DNA from: DATJPR01 sp963843525
GTDB taxonomy: Bacteria > Bacteroidota > Ignavibacteria > UBA10030 > UBA6906
DNA length: 64,000 nucleotides
Assembly (NCBI GenBank): GCA_963843525.1
Contig: CAWJKM010000010.1
Span: 174,312-238,311, forward strand
Direction of reading: 5' to 3'
Positions 54,895 to 64,000 of this stretch are shown one piece after another. How positions within the stretch are numbered: position 1 is the first letter of the stretch; each line of letters begins with the position of its first letter. Both the position numbers and the translations under genes were made by a program. A model generated the notes under the pieces. It was not told where the DNA came from, did not search any database, and worked only from the letters and a program-made list of their open reading frames with translations.

Positions 54895-56133
54895 TCACCG
54901 TTCAGGTCTGATAATGATTATACACTGTGTAATCTCATCGGACCCCAGATACAGATTCCCTCGCAAATCCTGCGCGAACCCGACGGGCCTCCCCCAGATT
55001 GCTCCTGCGTCTGGCTTGAAACCGGTCACCACATCGGTGACGTACGATGCGGAACTGTTCCGCGCATCGTCAAACTTCAGGAAGATCAGTTTGTACCCGG
55101 TCGAAATGTGGCGATTCCACGATCCCCGCAATACGACGAACGCGCCGTTCTGAAATTCCCCTGGGAGAGAGCGGTTCGAAAACTCGATGGCCATCGGTGC
55201 AGAATGTGCCTGAATGAGTGCCGCAGGCTGCTTCATCGAACGGACGCGTGCACTATCCACCGCGGTTATTGGCAACAGCTCCTGATAGCTCGAGTTCACG
55301 GCAAAATTGAAGTACACACCGTCTGCATAGGCGAACGGGTGCCCATAGAAACCCCCATCGCGCACCCTGTCTATCCATTCAGGCGGGATGTCGTCGCCCT
55401 GCCAGTCGCTTCCGTTGTTGTCCGCCCAGAGTTCCCCGTTGTGGAGCGTCATCCCGACAGCATTGCGAATGCCGGTGGCATAGGTCCTGCGGCCCGTGCC
55501 ATCGTCATTGAAGACTTCGATAATGGCGCGCCCCTGTTCCCGGCAGACATTGCACGAGGAACCTATCGAGAGATACATCTTCCTTCGCTGAGGGTCAAAG
55601 ACGATCGTCCGCGTGTCGTGACCTCCACCGGGTTGTGTCGCCCCCCGTACAATGTCGCCAATAAACACATGCTGTGTTTCATAGATGCCGTCGTGGTTCT
55701 TGTCAAGACACTTGATCACCCGCCGTTCCTCGGCAACATACATGGCCCCTTTGTAAAACACGACATCGTGCGACTTGTGGAAACCCGTGGCGGCGACAAT
55801 TGCCGTATCAGCAATGCCGTCGCGGTTCCTGTCGGGCAGCGCGATGATTTCCCCGCTGTTCTTGTTGGCAACATACAGGATGCTGTCAGGACCCCATGCG
55901 AAGAAGCGCGGTTTGTCGAGGCGGCCAGCATAGAACACGCTGGCCCGGTACCCTTCGGGCACGTTCAGGATATGATCGTCCGGCACCAACCCCTTGAATT
56001 TGGCCGGAACGATCAGGTGTACCGGCACGAGTCTCATGTTCTTCACTGGAGTCATCTTCACGGACGGCGGAAGTTGCTGCGAGCGCACGACTGCAGTAAG
56101 GACAAGGACCAGACACAGCAGACAGGTTTTCAC
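54895..56133 (-). CDS. Secreted sorbosone dehydrogenase-like PQQ-type beta-propeller protein
   Basis: I placed the start at GTG 56131-56133 (GGAGGAG upstream), giving VKTCLLCLVLVLTAVVRSQQ as signal peptide and 412 residues. The protein shows the L-sorbosone dehydrogenase/Gdh-B style: VPEGYRASVFYAGRLDKPRF FAWGPDSILYVANKNSGEII, LPDRNRDGIADTA, YLSIGSSCNVCREQ, GIRNAVGMTLHNGELWADNN GSDWQGDDIPPEW and GSWNRHISTGYKL. Such proteins are soluble periplasmic beta-propellers, and many members lack proven activity. It lies 281 bp downstream of the TonB-dependent receptor on the same strand. Confidence 0.88.
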   Translation of the reverse strand: MKTCLLCLVLVLTAVVRSQQLPPSVKMTPVKNMRLVPVHLIVPAKFKGLVPDDHILNVPEGYRASVFYAGRLDKPRFFAWGPDSILYVANKNSGEIIALPDRNRDGIADTAIVAATGFHKSHDVVFYKGAMYVAEERRVIKCLDKNHDGIYETQHVFIGDIVRGATQPGGGHDTRTIVFDPQRRKMYLSIGSSCNVCREQGRAIIEVFNDDGTGRRTYATGIRNAVGMTLHNGELWADNNGSDWQGDDIPPEWIDRVRDGGFYGHPFAYADGVYFNFAVNSSYQELLPITAVDSARVRSMKQPAALIQAHSAPMAIEFSNRSLPGEFQNGAFVVLRGSWNRHISTGYKLIFLKFDDARNSSASYVTDVVTGFKPDAGAIWGRPVGFAQDLRGNLYLGSDEITQCIIIIRPER

Positions 56134-56414
56134 GTCTCCTCCCTCGTTTATGCCATTGATCCTGCGGCGCATTCTTCACATGTAGAACACGATTTGTCCA
56201 CGGCAAATTCCGCCCTCGTTCAGGGGTGCAGGTTCTGACCCGTCCCTCCCACGACCGGTCCCGCTGAAAATGCGGCAATGAACTCCCGACGTACTTCAAT
56301 TGCCCCATTCAATAACTCTGAGTAGCGCCCCGATCGCTGATAGATGTCGACACGCTTTGCGGACTCTTGTCGTAGGATTTTGTTGCATCGCCACAGCGTC
56401 CTCGCGCTCATCGG

Positions 56415-59345
56415 TTACAGCCGCACGCGCACCCCGGCCATCGCCGACAACCCATACGCGTCGATCGCGACCGGAAATGATCGGCTCGTGTTGTTCGTCA
56501 CGTCAGGCTCGGTGTTGAGGTTGTTGATATTTGCATAAACCTGGAGTCCCGCCCAGGGAAGCTCCTGCTTGACCGAGAGATCCCAGCGGCCATACCGGCC
56601 CGACATCGTCCTGAGCTGGGGCCAGAAGTCGGGATTGCGGAAGATGTTGTCCTGGTAAAGATATGAGATGCGCGCCGAGAACCCCGCGTAATCGTACCCC
56701 AACGTCAGATTCAGCACGTCGTTCGGCTGGTTAAGAAGACGCGCCGTGTAGAACGTGTCGGCCACCACACGCGTGGCGGTGCCGTCTGGTTCATACTGCC
56801 ACTGCATGATCGACTTCGGATACTTCGCTTCCGAGAAGATATGGGTATAGTTCACATTCAGAACGAAGCCTGAGAGGAAACCGGGCAGGTACCAGAAATT
56901 GGTCTGCCACTCGGTCTCGAGTCCGTAGAGATCGACAGGGATTTTGCTATTGATGTAGGTGTTGAGCTGGTAGAGCGTCCCCCGGGACTCCGGAAGATCC
57001 GGAAATTCCGACAGATCGCCAAGGTAACGAGTTGAGAAGAACACCAGCCCGCTAATCCTTTTGCGGAAGCCGTTGAACGACAGGAGGCCGATTTCGTTAC
57101 TGTGGAGTGCCACGACCAGGTCGATATTCTCTGACGTCGCCGGTTTGATCGCGAAATTGTTATAGGTAATCACCCCAGTCATCGATATCATATACCTGGG
57201 CGACAGAGTGCTGTAATCCGAATACACGAGCGTGTTCGTATATGCCGCGCGAAGCTGGAGCCACTCCGTCGGCTGATACCGCACGTGCACCATCGGCAGC
57301 CAGAGCCCGTGCGGCACGGTGACCGTTGTGTCCTTCCCATAGACACCGTGCGGGATCTCCTGCCCACGGAAACCGGTGTAGTGGGTCGTCAGGTTTTGAT
57401 ACCGCACCCCCGGCACGATCGAGAGGTTGTCGCCAAGCGACAGTGTCGCCATGGCATACCCAGCACTTTTCGCTTCATACCCGTCGTAATTGTTGAGCGT
57501 CGACGCCAGGGGATCCTGAGAGATCCCGCGCCCTCCGACCGGCGCGAGAGCGGTCAGCAGATCAACGTTGACGGCATAGGGCGCACGGTAGACGCCGTCA
57601 AGAAATTTTCCGACAGAGTAGGAAGGATCGTAGACGGTCTTCGCGGAGAGGTTTCGTGCCACGACTCCCATCGAAGACAGGGCCCTGAGCAACGCCTGGA
57701 CGTCTCCCGACCCCGAACCCGTTTCGTACTCATAACTGTGACTGCGCCGCTGAATCATGCCGCCGATCTTGATGGATCCGGTCATCCCATCGGTGATCGA
57801 GAATTCGCGCTGGAGATCGATGTAGCCCGCCAATAACCTCTCCCGTGTGACGGTTCCCGTAGTGGAGAGTCCGGAGTATCTCGCGTTGGCGGGATCCAGA
57901 GCGAGGTCACGCATCGTGATCTCCGGATCGACGTACAGGAAGTTGCCCGGCTGTGACAGCGCCTGCCGCTGCTGGAAATTGAAGCTCAACGCCCCGGGAT
58001 CGAGATTCTCTGAGAAGCCCTGGGAGAGTTTCAGATCGACGTGGAACCAGGGAAGATCCTGTTTAAGAGTGAACAAATTGCTCAGCACGTCAATGGAATT
58101 CTCATCATACCCGGCACCGAAGACGGCCGACCTGGCGGCCACGGGGACCTGGATGTTCCTGTTGGCCGTGCGGGTCAGTCCGGAGTTGTAGAAACTGATG
58201 AGATCGAGTTCCCCGCCATCGTGCTGATAATCCAGAACAACCGTCGCCCCCTTCCGCTCGCGCGTCCGGAAATTGTCATTGACCACGATCCCGCTGACCA
58301 CCGGGATGCCGCTGTAATCGGGAGCTTTGTTGAGAAGCGTCAGCGACGCCGACATGGTATTGTCGCTCAGGTTGCGTCGCTCGAGCGAGCCCAGCAGAAA
58401 AATGCCGAGCGATTCGTTGAAGAACCTGTTCTCGAGCGAAGCGAGGAGCCGGTAGTCATTCCGGGTGTTCTTCAAACCGTTATACCCGCCTTCGGTGCGA
58501 AGTTCGACCGAGGGAACCCACGTCAGGTTGCGGGGCGCCGTCGGCGTGGACCGGGCCGCGCGCCGCAGCGTAAAATTGATCGTCCCGCCGATCAGCGTCG
58601 CGTCCATGTCGGGCGTGATCGCCTTGATGACTTCAATGCCGCCGAGCATATTGGACGAGATCATGCTCAGGTCTTCCGCCCGGTCGCCGAGACGTGCGAG
58701 GGTGCCTGACGACGCGTCAACGCTGGTAATGTTGTTGCTCGACGGGATATCGGTCGGAAGTTCCACCCCTTCGATGGTCACCTGGTTGTACTGCGGCGCC
58801 ATGCCGCGAATGATGACCTGGGTTCCCTCGCCCCCCACTCTGATCAGGGAAACACCCGGTAGTCGGCCAACGGCATCAGCCGCGGTCATATCCGGGAGCT
58901 CCTGGATCTTCGCCGACGAAACGACGTTCATGATGGGCAAGGCCACGAGTTGCTGGCTGATTGCAGCGTTCTGCCCGATGGCCTGTCCCGTGACGGTAAT
59001 TGTCTCCCCCTCGATGGTGACCGGAAGAAGCCGATAATCCTTGACCATGGCGCCGGAGGCTGACAGGCCAATGGTGAGCTTCGATTCGTAGGTCTGGTAG
59101 CCAACAAAACTGACCTTCACAGGGTATTCGCCTGCGGAAATCCCACGGATGGTGTAGCGGCCGCTCACATCAGTCGATGCGCCGAACCCGGTCCCAACGA
59201 GCACGATGTTGGCCCCGGGAAGCGGTTCTCCTGACTTCGCGTCCTTGACCGTTCCACTCAGAGTGACCGACGATTCGGCGTGGGCGGGAAGGGAACAGCA
59301 GAGGGAGATGAGAATAAAAGGAAAAGAGGGGATTTCTGATTGCAT
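56415..59345 (-). CDS. TonB-dependent receptor with CarboxypepD-like N-terminal domain
   Basis: The 976-residue protein starts MQSEIPSFPFILISLCCSLP AHA (signal peptide). Residues ~26-115 are a carboxypeptidase-regulatory-like domain (SVTLSGTVKDAKSGEPLPGA NIV, GRYTIRGISAGEYPVKVSFV GYQTYESKL). The plug follows (IQELPDMTAADAVGRLPGVS, IRGMAPQYNQVTIEGVELPT), then a long barrel ending AMAGVRVRL. Such receptors import large substrates (oligosaccharides, siderophores) in Bacteroidota; the substrate here is unknown, and no SusD gene is adjacent. Downstream is the sorbosone-dehydrogenase-like gene. Confidence 0.94.
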   Translation of the reverse strand: MQSEIPSFPFILISLCCSLPAHAESSVTLSGTVKDAKSGEPLPGANIVLVGTGFGASTDVSGRYTIRGISAGEYPVKVSFVGYQTYESKLTIGLSASGAMVKDYRLLPVTIEGETITVTGQAIGQNAAISQQLVALPIMNVVSSAKIQELPDMTAADAVGRLPGVSLIRVGGEGTQVIIRGMAPQYNQVTIEGVELPTDIPSSNNITSVDASSGTLARLGDRAEDLSMISSNMLGGIEVIKAITPDMDATLIGGTINFTLRRAARSTPTAPRNLTWVPSVELRTEGGYNGLKNTRNDYRLLASLENRFFNESLGIFLLGSLERRNLSDNTMSASLTLLNKAPDYSGIPVVSGIVVNDNFRTRERKGATVVLDYQHDGGELDLISFYNSGLTRTANRNIQVPVAARSAVFGAGYDENSIDVLSNLFTLKQDLPWFHVDLKLSQGFSENLDPGALSFNFQQRQALSQPGNFLYVDPEITMRDLALDPANARYSGLSTTGTVTRERLLAGYIDLQREFSITDGMTGSIKIGGMIQRRSHSYEYETGSGSGDVQALLRALSSMGVVARNLSAKTVYDPSYSVGKFLDGVYRAPYAVNVDLLTALAPVGGRGISQDPLASTLNNYDGYEAKSAGYAMATLSLGDNLSIVPGVRYQNLTTHYTGFRGQEIPHGVYGKDTTVTVPHGLWLPMVHVRYQPTEWLQLRAAYTNTLVYSDYSTLSPRYMISMTGVITYNNFAIKPATSENIDLVVALHSNEIGLLSFNGFRKRISGLVFFSTRYLGDLSEFPDLPESRGTLYQLNTYINSKIPVDLYGLETEWQTNFWYLPGFLSGFVLNVNYTHIFSEAKYPKSIMQWQYEPDGTATRVVADTFYTARLLNQPNDVLNLTLGYDYAGFSARISYLYQDNIFRNPDFWPQLRTMSGRYGRWDLSVKQELPWAGLQVYANINNLNTEPDVTNNTSRSFPVAIDAYGLSAMAGVRVRL

Positions 59346-59903
59346 TCATTGCGTACCATCTGTGTTCACTCGATATTCTTCGTTACATGTATGAGACTGC
59401 CGTGGCGACTGGAGGAACAACGTGGGTGCCGCCCCACCTGAAGGCTGGTCGAAGGGGGTGTCTCAAGGGGCGGATAGTTTAATGTCCTGCATATCCTGCA
59501 GAAAAGCAACCTGGCGTGACGGAGATCAGGCGGACCAATGGCGCAATGGATGGTCAGCCACGACAGAGATTGGTGAAGGCGAATAATCAGTGTGACATGC
59601 TGCGCGCATTTCCCTTCCATTCGTGGGGAACCTCAACAAAAAGGGCCCGGAAGCCCGAGCCCTCGACATTCGTGCAGTCTTTAGCGCACTTTCACCATGG
59701 AGAACTGATGGCGAGATGGCCAGGTGATCACGGAGGATGAGTCCACTCGTCCGCCCGGGTGGGGTGAATAGGCATAAGATTTCTGCCGGAGCTTCTATCT
59801 CGTTGCACACGTGCACCCTTCATGCACTACGGAAGGACGCCATCAACTGCCGGCCGGCACGCCACTGTCTCCTCTGTCCCTGTCCCCTGTTTCCCTGTCC
59901 CCC
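59346..59903. other. Intergenic region with terminator
   Basis: About 560 bp. On the minus strand 59639-59665 forms a 9-bp stem (AGGGCTCGG / CCGGGCCCT, one G-T pair) followed by TTTTTG. It lies 240 bp after the stop of the broken cargo gene. No other feature seen; the promoter of the TonB receptor should lie near 59350-59450. Confidence 0.45.
59639..59665 (-). terminator. Intrinsic terminator (minus strand)
   Basis: GC-rich 9-bp stem with a GCTT-type loop followed by TTTTTG on the minus strand. It would end the transcript of the broken cargo gene at 59904. A degenerate relative lies at 51345-51375. Confidence 0.65.
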
Positions 59904-60930
59904 TTATCTTAACAGCGTCATCTTTTTCACAAACGTATTCCCGCCTGCTTCAAGTCGGTAGAAGTAGGTACCGCTGGGCAGTTTTGTCGCATTGAAGGTA
60001 AACGAGTAACTGCCTGCCGGATACCGGCCCTCCGCAAGCACTGCCACTTCCCTCCCGAGCAGATCATATACCGCAAGCCGCACTTTACTGTCAACTGTCC
60101 ACTGGCTACTGACTACTGTTATCGGATTGAACGGATTCGGATAATTCTCTGCTGGAGAGCACAGCGTTCCGGCAAGCCGTCGTCTTCGGCACGGACCGCG
60201 CTGGTTCCGCTCGTTGTGAAACTCCAAGCGGGGCCGGCTGTGAGACGCCCGCCGGGTTTCGTTCATCGATCCGCCAGTAGTATGTCGTGCTCCCCGCCAG
60301 CGCGCCCGGAACGTACAGTGTATCGGTCAGATTTCCCTGCGATGCCGGCGGATTCGAGGTGCCGAAATATACATCCGTCAAGGTACATTCGGCTCGGCCC
60401 TCCAGCTCAGTACCGCCGTTGTGCTGACATCGGCCGCATTGTCCGCAGGATGAGGATCCGTCGCGACTCCCGGTGGTACGGTGAGAGCATTGAATACCGC
60501 GTCGGTGTATGACTTGGAGTCTTTCACATAAACCATGACCCCCGCCTTGGGAGGAGACGGGGGCTGCCAGGCCGCTGCACTTGTCGCGTGGGCAACATCG
60601 TAATAGTCATTCAGGACTCCGATCATGGTCTTGGAGGCACCGATGGAATCGGCCCACTGGTTGAACCGGGCAACATAGTCCCCTGCGAAATAGGCCATGT
60701 CCATAATGAAATTCAGATATGCTGCGATGTCCGGGGACTTTCCTATAACGGGACCAATACACCGAATAAATGGCCGCCGTGTAAATTTGTGTAGTGCTGT
60801 TGGACGACAGGGGACCGAAATACTTTCCGATTTCCTTGATGAGCGCGATGTAGGCCGCATTCCCCGTCGCGCCATGCTCGATATCGAGGAAATGCATCGA
60901 GATGTACCGAATCGATTGCGCACGTCTTTA
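59904..60930 (-). pseudogene. T9SS cargo protein with Fn3/Ig-like domain, broken by frameshifts
   Basis: The coherent protein is spread over at least three frames. In order: SIRYISMHFLDIEHGATGNA AYIALIKEIGKYF, GPVIGKSPDIAAYLNFIMDM AYFAGDYVARFNQWADSIGA SKTMIGVLNDYYDVAH, an Fn3-like piece (PHPADNAADVSTTAVLSWRA then TDVYFGTSNPPASQGNLTDT LYVPG and TTYYWRIDE), and the sorting domain NYPNPFNPITVVSSQW, VRLAVYDLLGREVAVLAE, GTYFYRLEAGGNTFVKKMTL. The DIEHG motif suggests an enzyme-like fold but I cannot name it. The 5' end is lost at the junction with the pmbA fragment near 60930. The short repeat at 60086-60120 interrupts the sorting domain. Confidence 0.7.
60086..60120. repeat. CAGTAGTCAGTAGCCAGT-type repeat in the sorting domain
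   Basis: On the minus strand AACAGTAGTCAGTAGCCAGT followed by GGACAGTTGACAGT. It encodes VVSSQWTVDSK, absent from the other sorting domains here, and resembles the GCAGTAG repeat at 32344. Confidence 0.55.
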
Positions 60931-60934
60931 AATA

Positions 60935-61230
60935 ATTCGTTAGCTTTTTATATTTGGCGCTTTTGCTGAAACCCTTGAAATCGGCGTTGGGCACCGCTCG
61001 CTCGGCAATTTCAAGAGCATCGTGGCAGGAGCGAATGAGGGCCTCTTTTCTCAAGGATATTGGTCGAGGCGACCCCGATCTTCTTACCCGCAGCAACCTT
61101 GAATGAGACATTGCTGTTTGGATCGGCCATATTCTGATGGATATAGGAATTGGCGTAACGGGTCAAGCCGAACTCAGCGCCGATATAAACAACCTGGGCT
61201 TCCTTTGCTATTTAGAACTGACGAGGACAT
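60935..61230 (-). pseudogene. pmbA: PmbA/TldE metalloprotease-like fragment
   Basis: Frame pieces KEAQVVYIGAEFGLTRYANS YIHQN, VSFKVAAGKKIGVASTNILE and KEALIRSCHDALEIAERAVP NADFKGFSKSAKYKKL match the N-terminus of PmbA/TldE, the partner of TldD in processing modified peptides (microcin B17) and in antitoxin decay. The start is at ATG 61228-61230. The frame shifts at least twice and the gene stops at the cargo-gene junction near 60935, so the C-terminal domains are lost. It lies 34 bp downstream of the tldD stop. Confidence 0.75.
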
Positions 61231-61264
61231 CCTTAAGAAGGCCGAGAATTTTTCTGTTTTCCGA

Positions 61265-62707
61265 TCATTTGCTCACCCCCACCTTGATCTTTCGGAATCT
61301 GGCCGGCGCGGTACCGTGCGCGACATGCATGGTCTGCATCGGTTCACCCTTGCCGCAGTGAGGGACACCCCAGATACGCCAGTGTCCTCGATTGCAGATG
61401 GCATCGCACGAATTCCAAAATTCCGGCGTTATACCGGTGTAAACCGCATTTTTATACATCTGTCCCAATTTACCATTCTTGATTTGCCAGGCGCACTCGA
61501 CTCCAAACTGGAAATTGAGCCGCTTGTCATCTATCGACCAGCTCTTGTTGAGTATCCAGGAGGATGCCGTGCTTGGTATCGGCGATGAGGTTGGCAAGCG
61601 TCCATTCGCCCGGTTCAAGGTTGATGTTGGTCATTCGGATAATCGGAAGATCGATTCCAACCATCGGCGCGCATGGTGCCGTTGGGAGCGCTCTTGATTA
61701 CCGGCGCCGTTTCTCTGCGGTCAGGTATCCTACGAACAAGCCGTTTCTGACAATCGGCGTTCGTTGCGCTTTGACACCTTCGTCGTCGTAACCGAAACTT
61801 CCGAGTCCACCCGGGGATCGTGGCATCGGCATTGATATTGACGATATCCGATCCGTATTTGAGTTTTCCCAGTTTGTCGGGCGACAGAACGATCCTCCGG
61901 CAAGCGATATCTCGGTGCCCAGTACACGATCAAGTTCGATCGGATGGCCGCAGGATTCATGAACCTGCAGCGCCATCTGATCGGCGCTGATAATGACATC
62001 GGAGACAGTATCGGGGCAGGGAGGGGCTGCATAATAGCGCTACTGCTTCATCGGCAACTCGTTCGGCGTGAGCAGGCATATTCAGCTCTCTTATGAATTC
62101 GTACCCCGCGCAGCGGAAATCGCCGCGGTGCGAATTGGGATAGCTGCGTTTCTGAGCATCCCCTTTATCTACAGCAGTGGCCTCATAGCCGCCGCCAGAC
62201 TCGGTGATGGTTTGTTCGATAAAGGCACCCTCAGTGGAACAGAATATCTTATGATTTCATAAAAAGTCGAGGCTGCTTTCGATGATTTTAATTTTGGGCT
62301 GTTTCTTAAGATTTTGTTGACATCGATGAGCAACCCGATTTTCTCATCGACCGGCACTGCGAAGGGGTCCTCAAGCATACGGGAAGCATAGGTATCGGTA
62401 TAGGCTTCGATGGGCGCCAGGATTGCCGGGTGTTTGCGGGTAAGCCTGGAGGCTTTGGCAACACCGATTGCCCGATCGGCCAATTTTTTCAAATCAGATG
62501 GCCCCAGAAGCGAGCCGGAGGCAAACCCCCAGCAACCATCATGCAAGACCCTGATTCCGATGCCTCTGCCTCGTTGCGGGAGAAGGCTTCCAATCGGCCG
62601 TCTTTAACAGTTATCGATTCGCTGCGTCTTTCCACATATCGGACATCGGCATAATCGATTTTTTTTCGTTTGATGTAATCAATAAGCTCTCTTAGCTTGT
62701 CCTTCAT
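61265..62707 (-). pseudogene. tldD: TldD metalloprotease, broken by several frameshifts
   Basis: In successive frames: MKDKLRELIDYIKRKKIDYA DVRYVERRSESITVKDGRLE (N-terminus), then GCWGFASGSLLGPSDLKKLA DRAIGVAKASR, then the zinc motif region VHESCGHPIELDRVLGTEIS LAGGSF, then GGLGSFGYDDEGVKAQRTPI VRNGLFVGYL, and the C-terminus YKNAVYTGITPEFWNSCDAI CN, WRIWGV and MHVAHGTAPARFRKIKVGVS. HESCGHPIE is the HExxxH metal site. All parts are present in order; at least four frame changes occur, so it is a recent pseudogene or a low-accuracy sequence. Start ATG at 62705-62707 with GGATG-type upstream sequence. Confidence 0.85.
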
Positions 62708-62872
62708 CGTCACCATCCTTTCATGCCCTTCCTGGAGACAGGCTACTTGAAATTTAATGAGTCCGAAATTAGCTCCATAATGACGAGTTGTCAAAGCGGG
62801 AGCGTTAGAAATTGTAAAGTACGATAAATCAACTTTGAAAGTAAAGCAATGGAAATTGGAATGCAAATAAAT

Positions 62873-63860
62873 TTATAGGGAAAGGAATACCCTGCCCCTA
62901 ATTATGGGGCTTTTTAGCAGAATCGGGCGGAATACCAGCCGCGGGACAATGGAATTGATATCTTTAAAGCCGTCGAGACCAGAAAAAGTTGCCTTGGCGG
63001 CGGCATATTGCGTCGCTTTCCCGGCAGAATGGAAGGTATCGCCGGAGAGCAGATAATTATAAAGGAATACGGCGGCGAAAGTATCACCCGCAGTCCGGTA
63101 GGATCAACTTCTTTAGAAATTTCGACAGCATCAAGATGTCTCAATGTTTTTTGCTTAATATCGGAGACAATTACCCCTTTGGAACCCATCGTGATATTGA
63201 TAATGGAGGGGCCTAAATTATGCAGGATCGGGCAGGCCTTTTTGACATCATCTGGAGATTCGAAGGGAGAGTCGAATAGAGTTCGAAGCTCACCGAGGTT
63301 CATCTGTAACATATCGATCAAGGAAATGTATTCTCTCCAGAAGGGGTGGCGGCGATGGTAGCGGATTTGGGCTTGGCTGAATCCGAGAGACAGGCTGTGA
63401 AAATCGCTGTAAACAAGGCCTTTATATGGAGACCCAAATGCTTTCAGATCTGAAAGGCGAACATCGCTGCCGGAAATGAAATTCAAATAAACCGCATGAA
63501 CCTGCTTTTCGAGACCGCCAAGTCGAAGCGGGGCCGCGCGTCTCGAATTCCATTCGTCGCGGTTCCCATCGGATTTATACACCAGGCGGTTGACCACATC
63601 GGCCGTTCGGTAATCCGCACCAGTCTGAGTATCGAAAATTGGCTTATCAATAGGGTGAAATCACCCAGGTCCTTGATATCGCTTCCAATCCGGCAGACTG
63701 GCAAAATTCTGCCTCGTTTGATAATTGATTAATCATGGCGAGATTATAGGCGCATCCGCCCAACCCGGTCTTGGTTCTGCCGTCAGTTGTAATAATTTCA
63801 TCTCTTACCAGGTGGCCTACGAACGGCTATCGTGGGATTATCCGTAAATGTCTTTCTCAT
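62873..63860 (-). pseudogene. PfkB-family sugar kinase, frameshifted
   Basis: In order over shifting frames: MRKTFTDNPTIAV, VGHLVRDEIITTDGRTKTGL GGCAYNLAMINQLS (N-terminal, sugar-binding GG motif), PVCRIGSDIKDL, NRLVYKSDGNRDEWNS, then a long good frame from FISGSDVRLSDLKAFGSPYK through HFNLGPSIINITMGSKGVIV, and the anion-hole motif DPTG-CGDTFAAVFLYNYLLS after one more shift. That is a ribokinase-family kinase, which phosphorylates a sugar or nucleoside. The start (ATG 63858-63860) follows GGAG. No substrate can be assigned. Confidence 0.75.
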
Positions 63861-63892
63861 GCTCTCCATTATAAGAAATTATGGCCCGGGAT

Positions 63893-63924
63893 AAAATAAA
63901 AAAGGGCGTCCGGAATGGACGCCC
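63893..63924 (-). terminator. Intrinsic terminator at the window end (minus strand)
   Basis: GGGCGTCC-ATTCC-GGACGCCC, a perfect 8-bp stem, followed on the minus strand by TTTTTTATTTT. It ends a minus-strand transcript that enters from beyond 64000. The sequence at 63925-64000 is probably its 3' part but is too short to identify. Confidence 0.85.
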
Positions 63925-64000
63925 CTGAGTTTGAAAGGCAGTTCGCCTATTGATTTTCGAAAAAACCAGTTGATCATTTGCTGCGTAATGGCAACAGCTT

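Noticed and set aside
54763..56238. 491-residue plus-strand frame
   Set aside because: Antisense to the sorbosone-dehydrogenase-like gene, which has a signal peptide, ribosome site and family motifs.
1..64000. CRISPR array, rRNA operon, prophage or complete insertion sequence
   Set aside because: No spaced direct repeats, rRNA sequence, phage structural genes or intact transposase with terminal repeats were seen.

Overview
The window looks like chromosomal DNA of a Gram-negative member of the FCB/Bacteroidota side of the bacteria, most likely an Ignavibacteria/Chlorobi-type lineage. The evidence is as follows. About nine secreted proteins end in the type-A sorting domain of the type IX secretion system (T9SS), with a NYPNPFNP motif followed by GVYFYRL and KKLLLLR endings. 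There is an LpxH-like lipid A enzyme, a TonB-dependent receptor, an outer-membrane barrel and a PBP1A. Most of the window is fairly GC-rich; the last ~3 kb is visibly more AT-rich. The assignment is inferred from protein style only: no rRNA gene is present.

Layout. 1-10.5 kb (minus strand): a tightly packed glycan (alpha-mannoside) locus with a GH125 exo-alpha-1,6-mannosidase (Tat signal), a large alpha/beta hydrolase, a GH92 alpha-mannosidase carrying an extra internal module, a CBM9-like lipoprotein, then a translationally coupled DEDDh exonuclease/GIY-YIG protein and the start of a PA14-like secreted protein. 10.7-17.2 kb: a SurA-like protein (frameshifted) and three T9SS cargo proteins (one frameshifted), two of them resembling lamin-tail proteins. 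17.5-25.7 kb (plus strand): housekeeping-like genes: WG-repeat lipoprotein, NusB, a UMF1-type MFS transporter, LpxH, PBP1A and a DEAD-box-type protein whose catalytic motifs are eroded. 25.7-33 kb: a 46-residue membrane-tail protein, a second GH92, an S37-type peptidase, a BamE/SmpA-like lipoprotein, a Dph6-type ATP pyrophosphatase, a six-TM protein and a STAS-like protein.

33.3-54 kb is an accessory region dominated by T9SS cargo: three Asp-box (BNR/sortilin-like) proteins, an esterase and a large frameshifted cargo protein. Interspersed are a truncated Ser/Thr kinase fused end to end with a transposase remnant, a sigma-factor fragment, a tRNA-Leu(CAG), orphan sorting-domain fragments, small stress-type proteins (CsbD, Thivi_2564-like) and an alpha/beta hydrolase with an in-frame TAG. 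The same region holds two ~155-bp copies of a cassette made of a near-consensus promoter (TTGACA-N17-TAATAT), ~75 nt of structured sequence and an intrinsic terminator. This is a candidate small RNA or leader RNA, and both copies lie upstream of minus-strand T9SS cargo genes.

54.9-59.3 kb: a sorbosone-dehydrogenase-like secreted protein and a TonB-dependent receptor. 59.9-64 kb: a run of genes broken by many frameshifts: a T9SS cargo protein, PmbA/TldE, TldD and a PfkB sugar kinase. The join at about 60.93 kb truncates the genes on both sides, so it is either a recombination junction or an assembly artefact.

Functionally, the mannosidases, CBM9 protein, esterase-like hydrolases, S37 peptidase and TonB receptor fit a bacterium that degrades glycoprotein or mannan-type material and displays many proteins through T9SS. 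No T9SS machinery, CRISPR array or complete insertion sequence is visible here.
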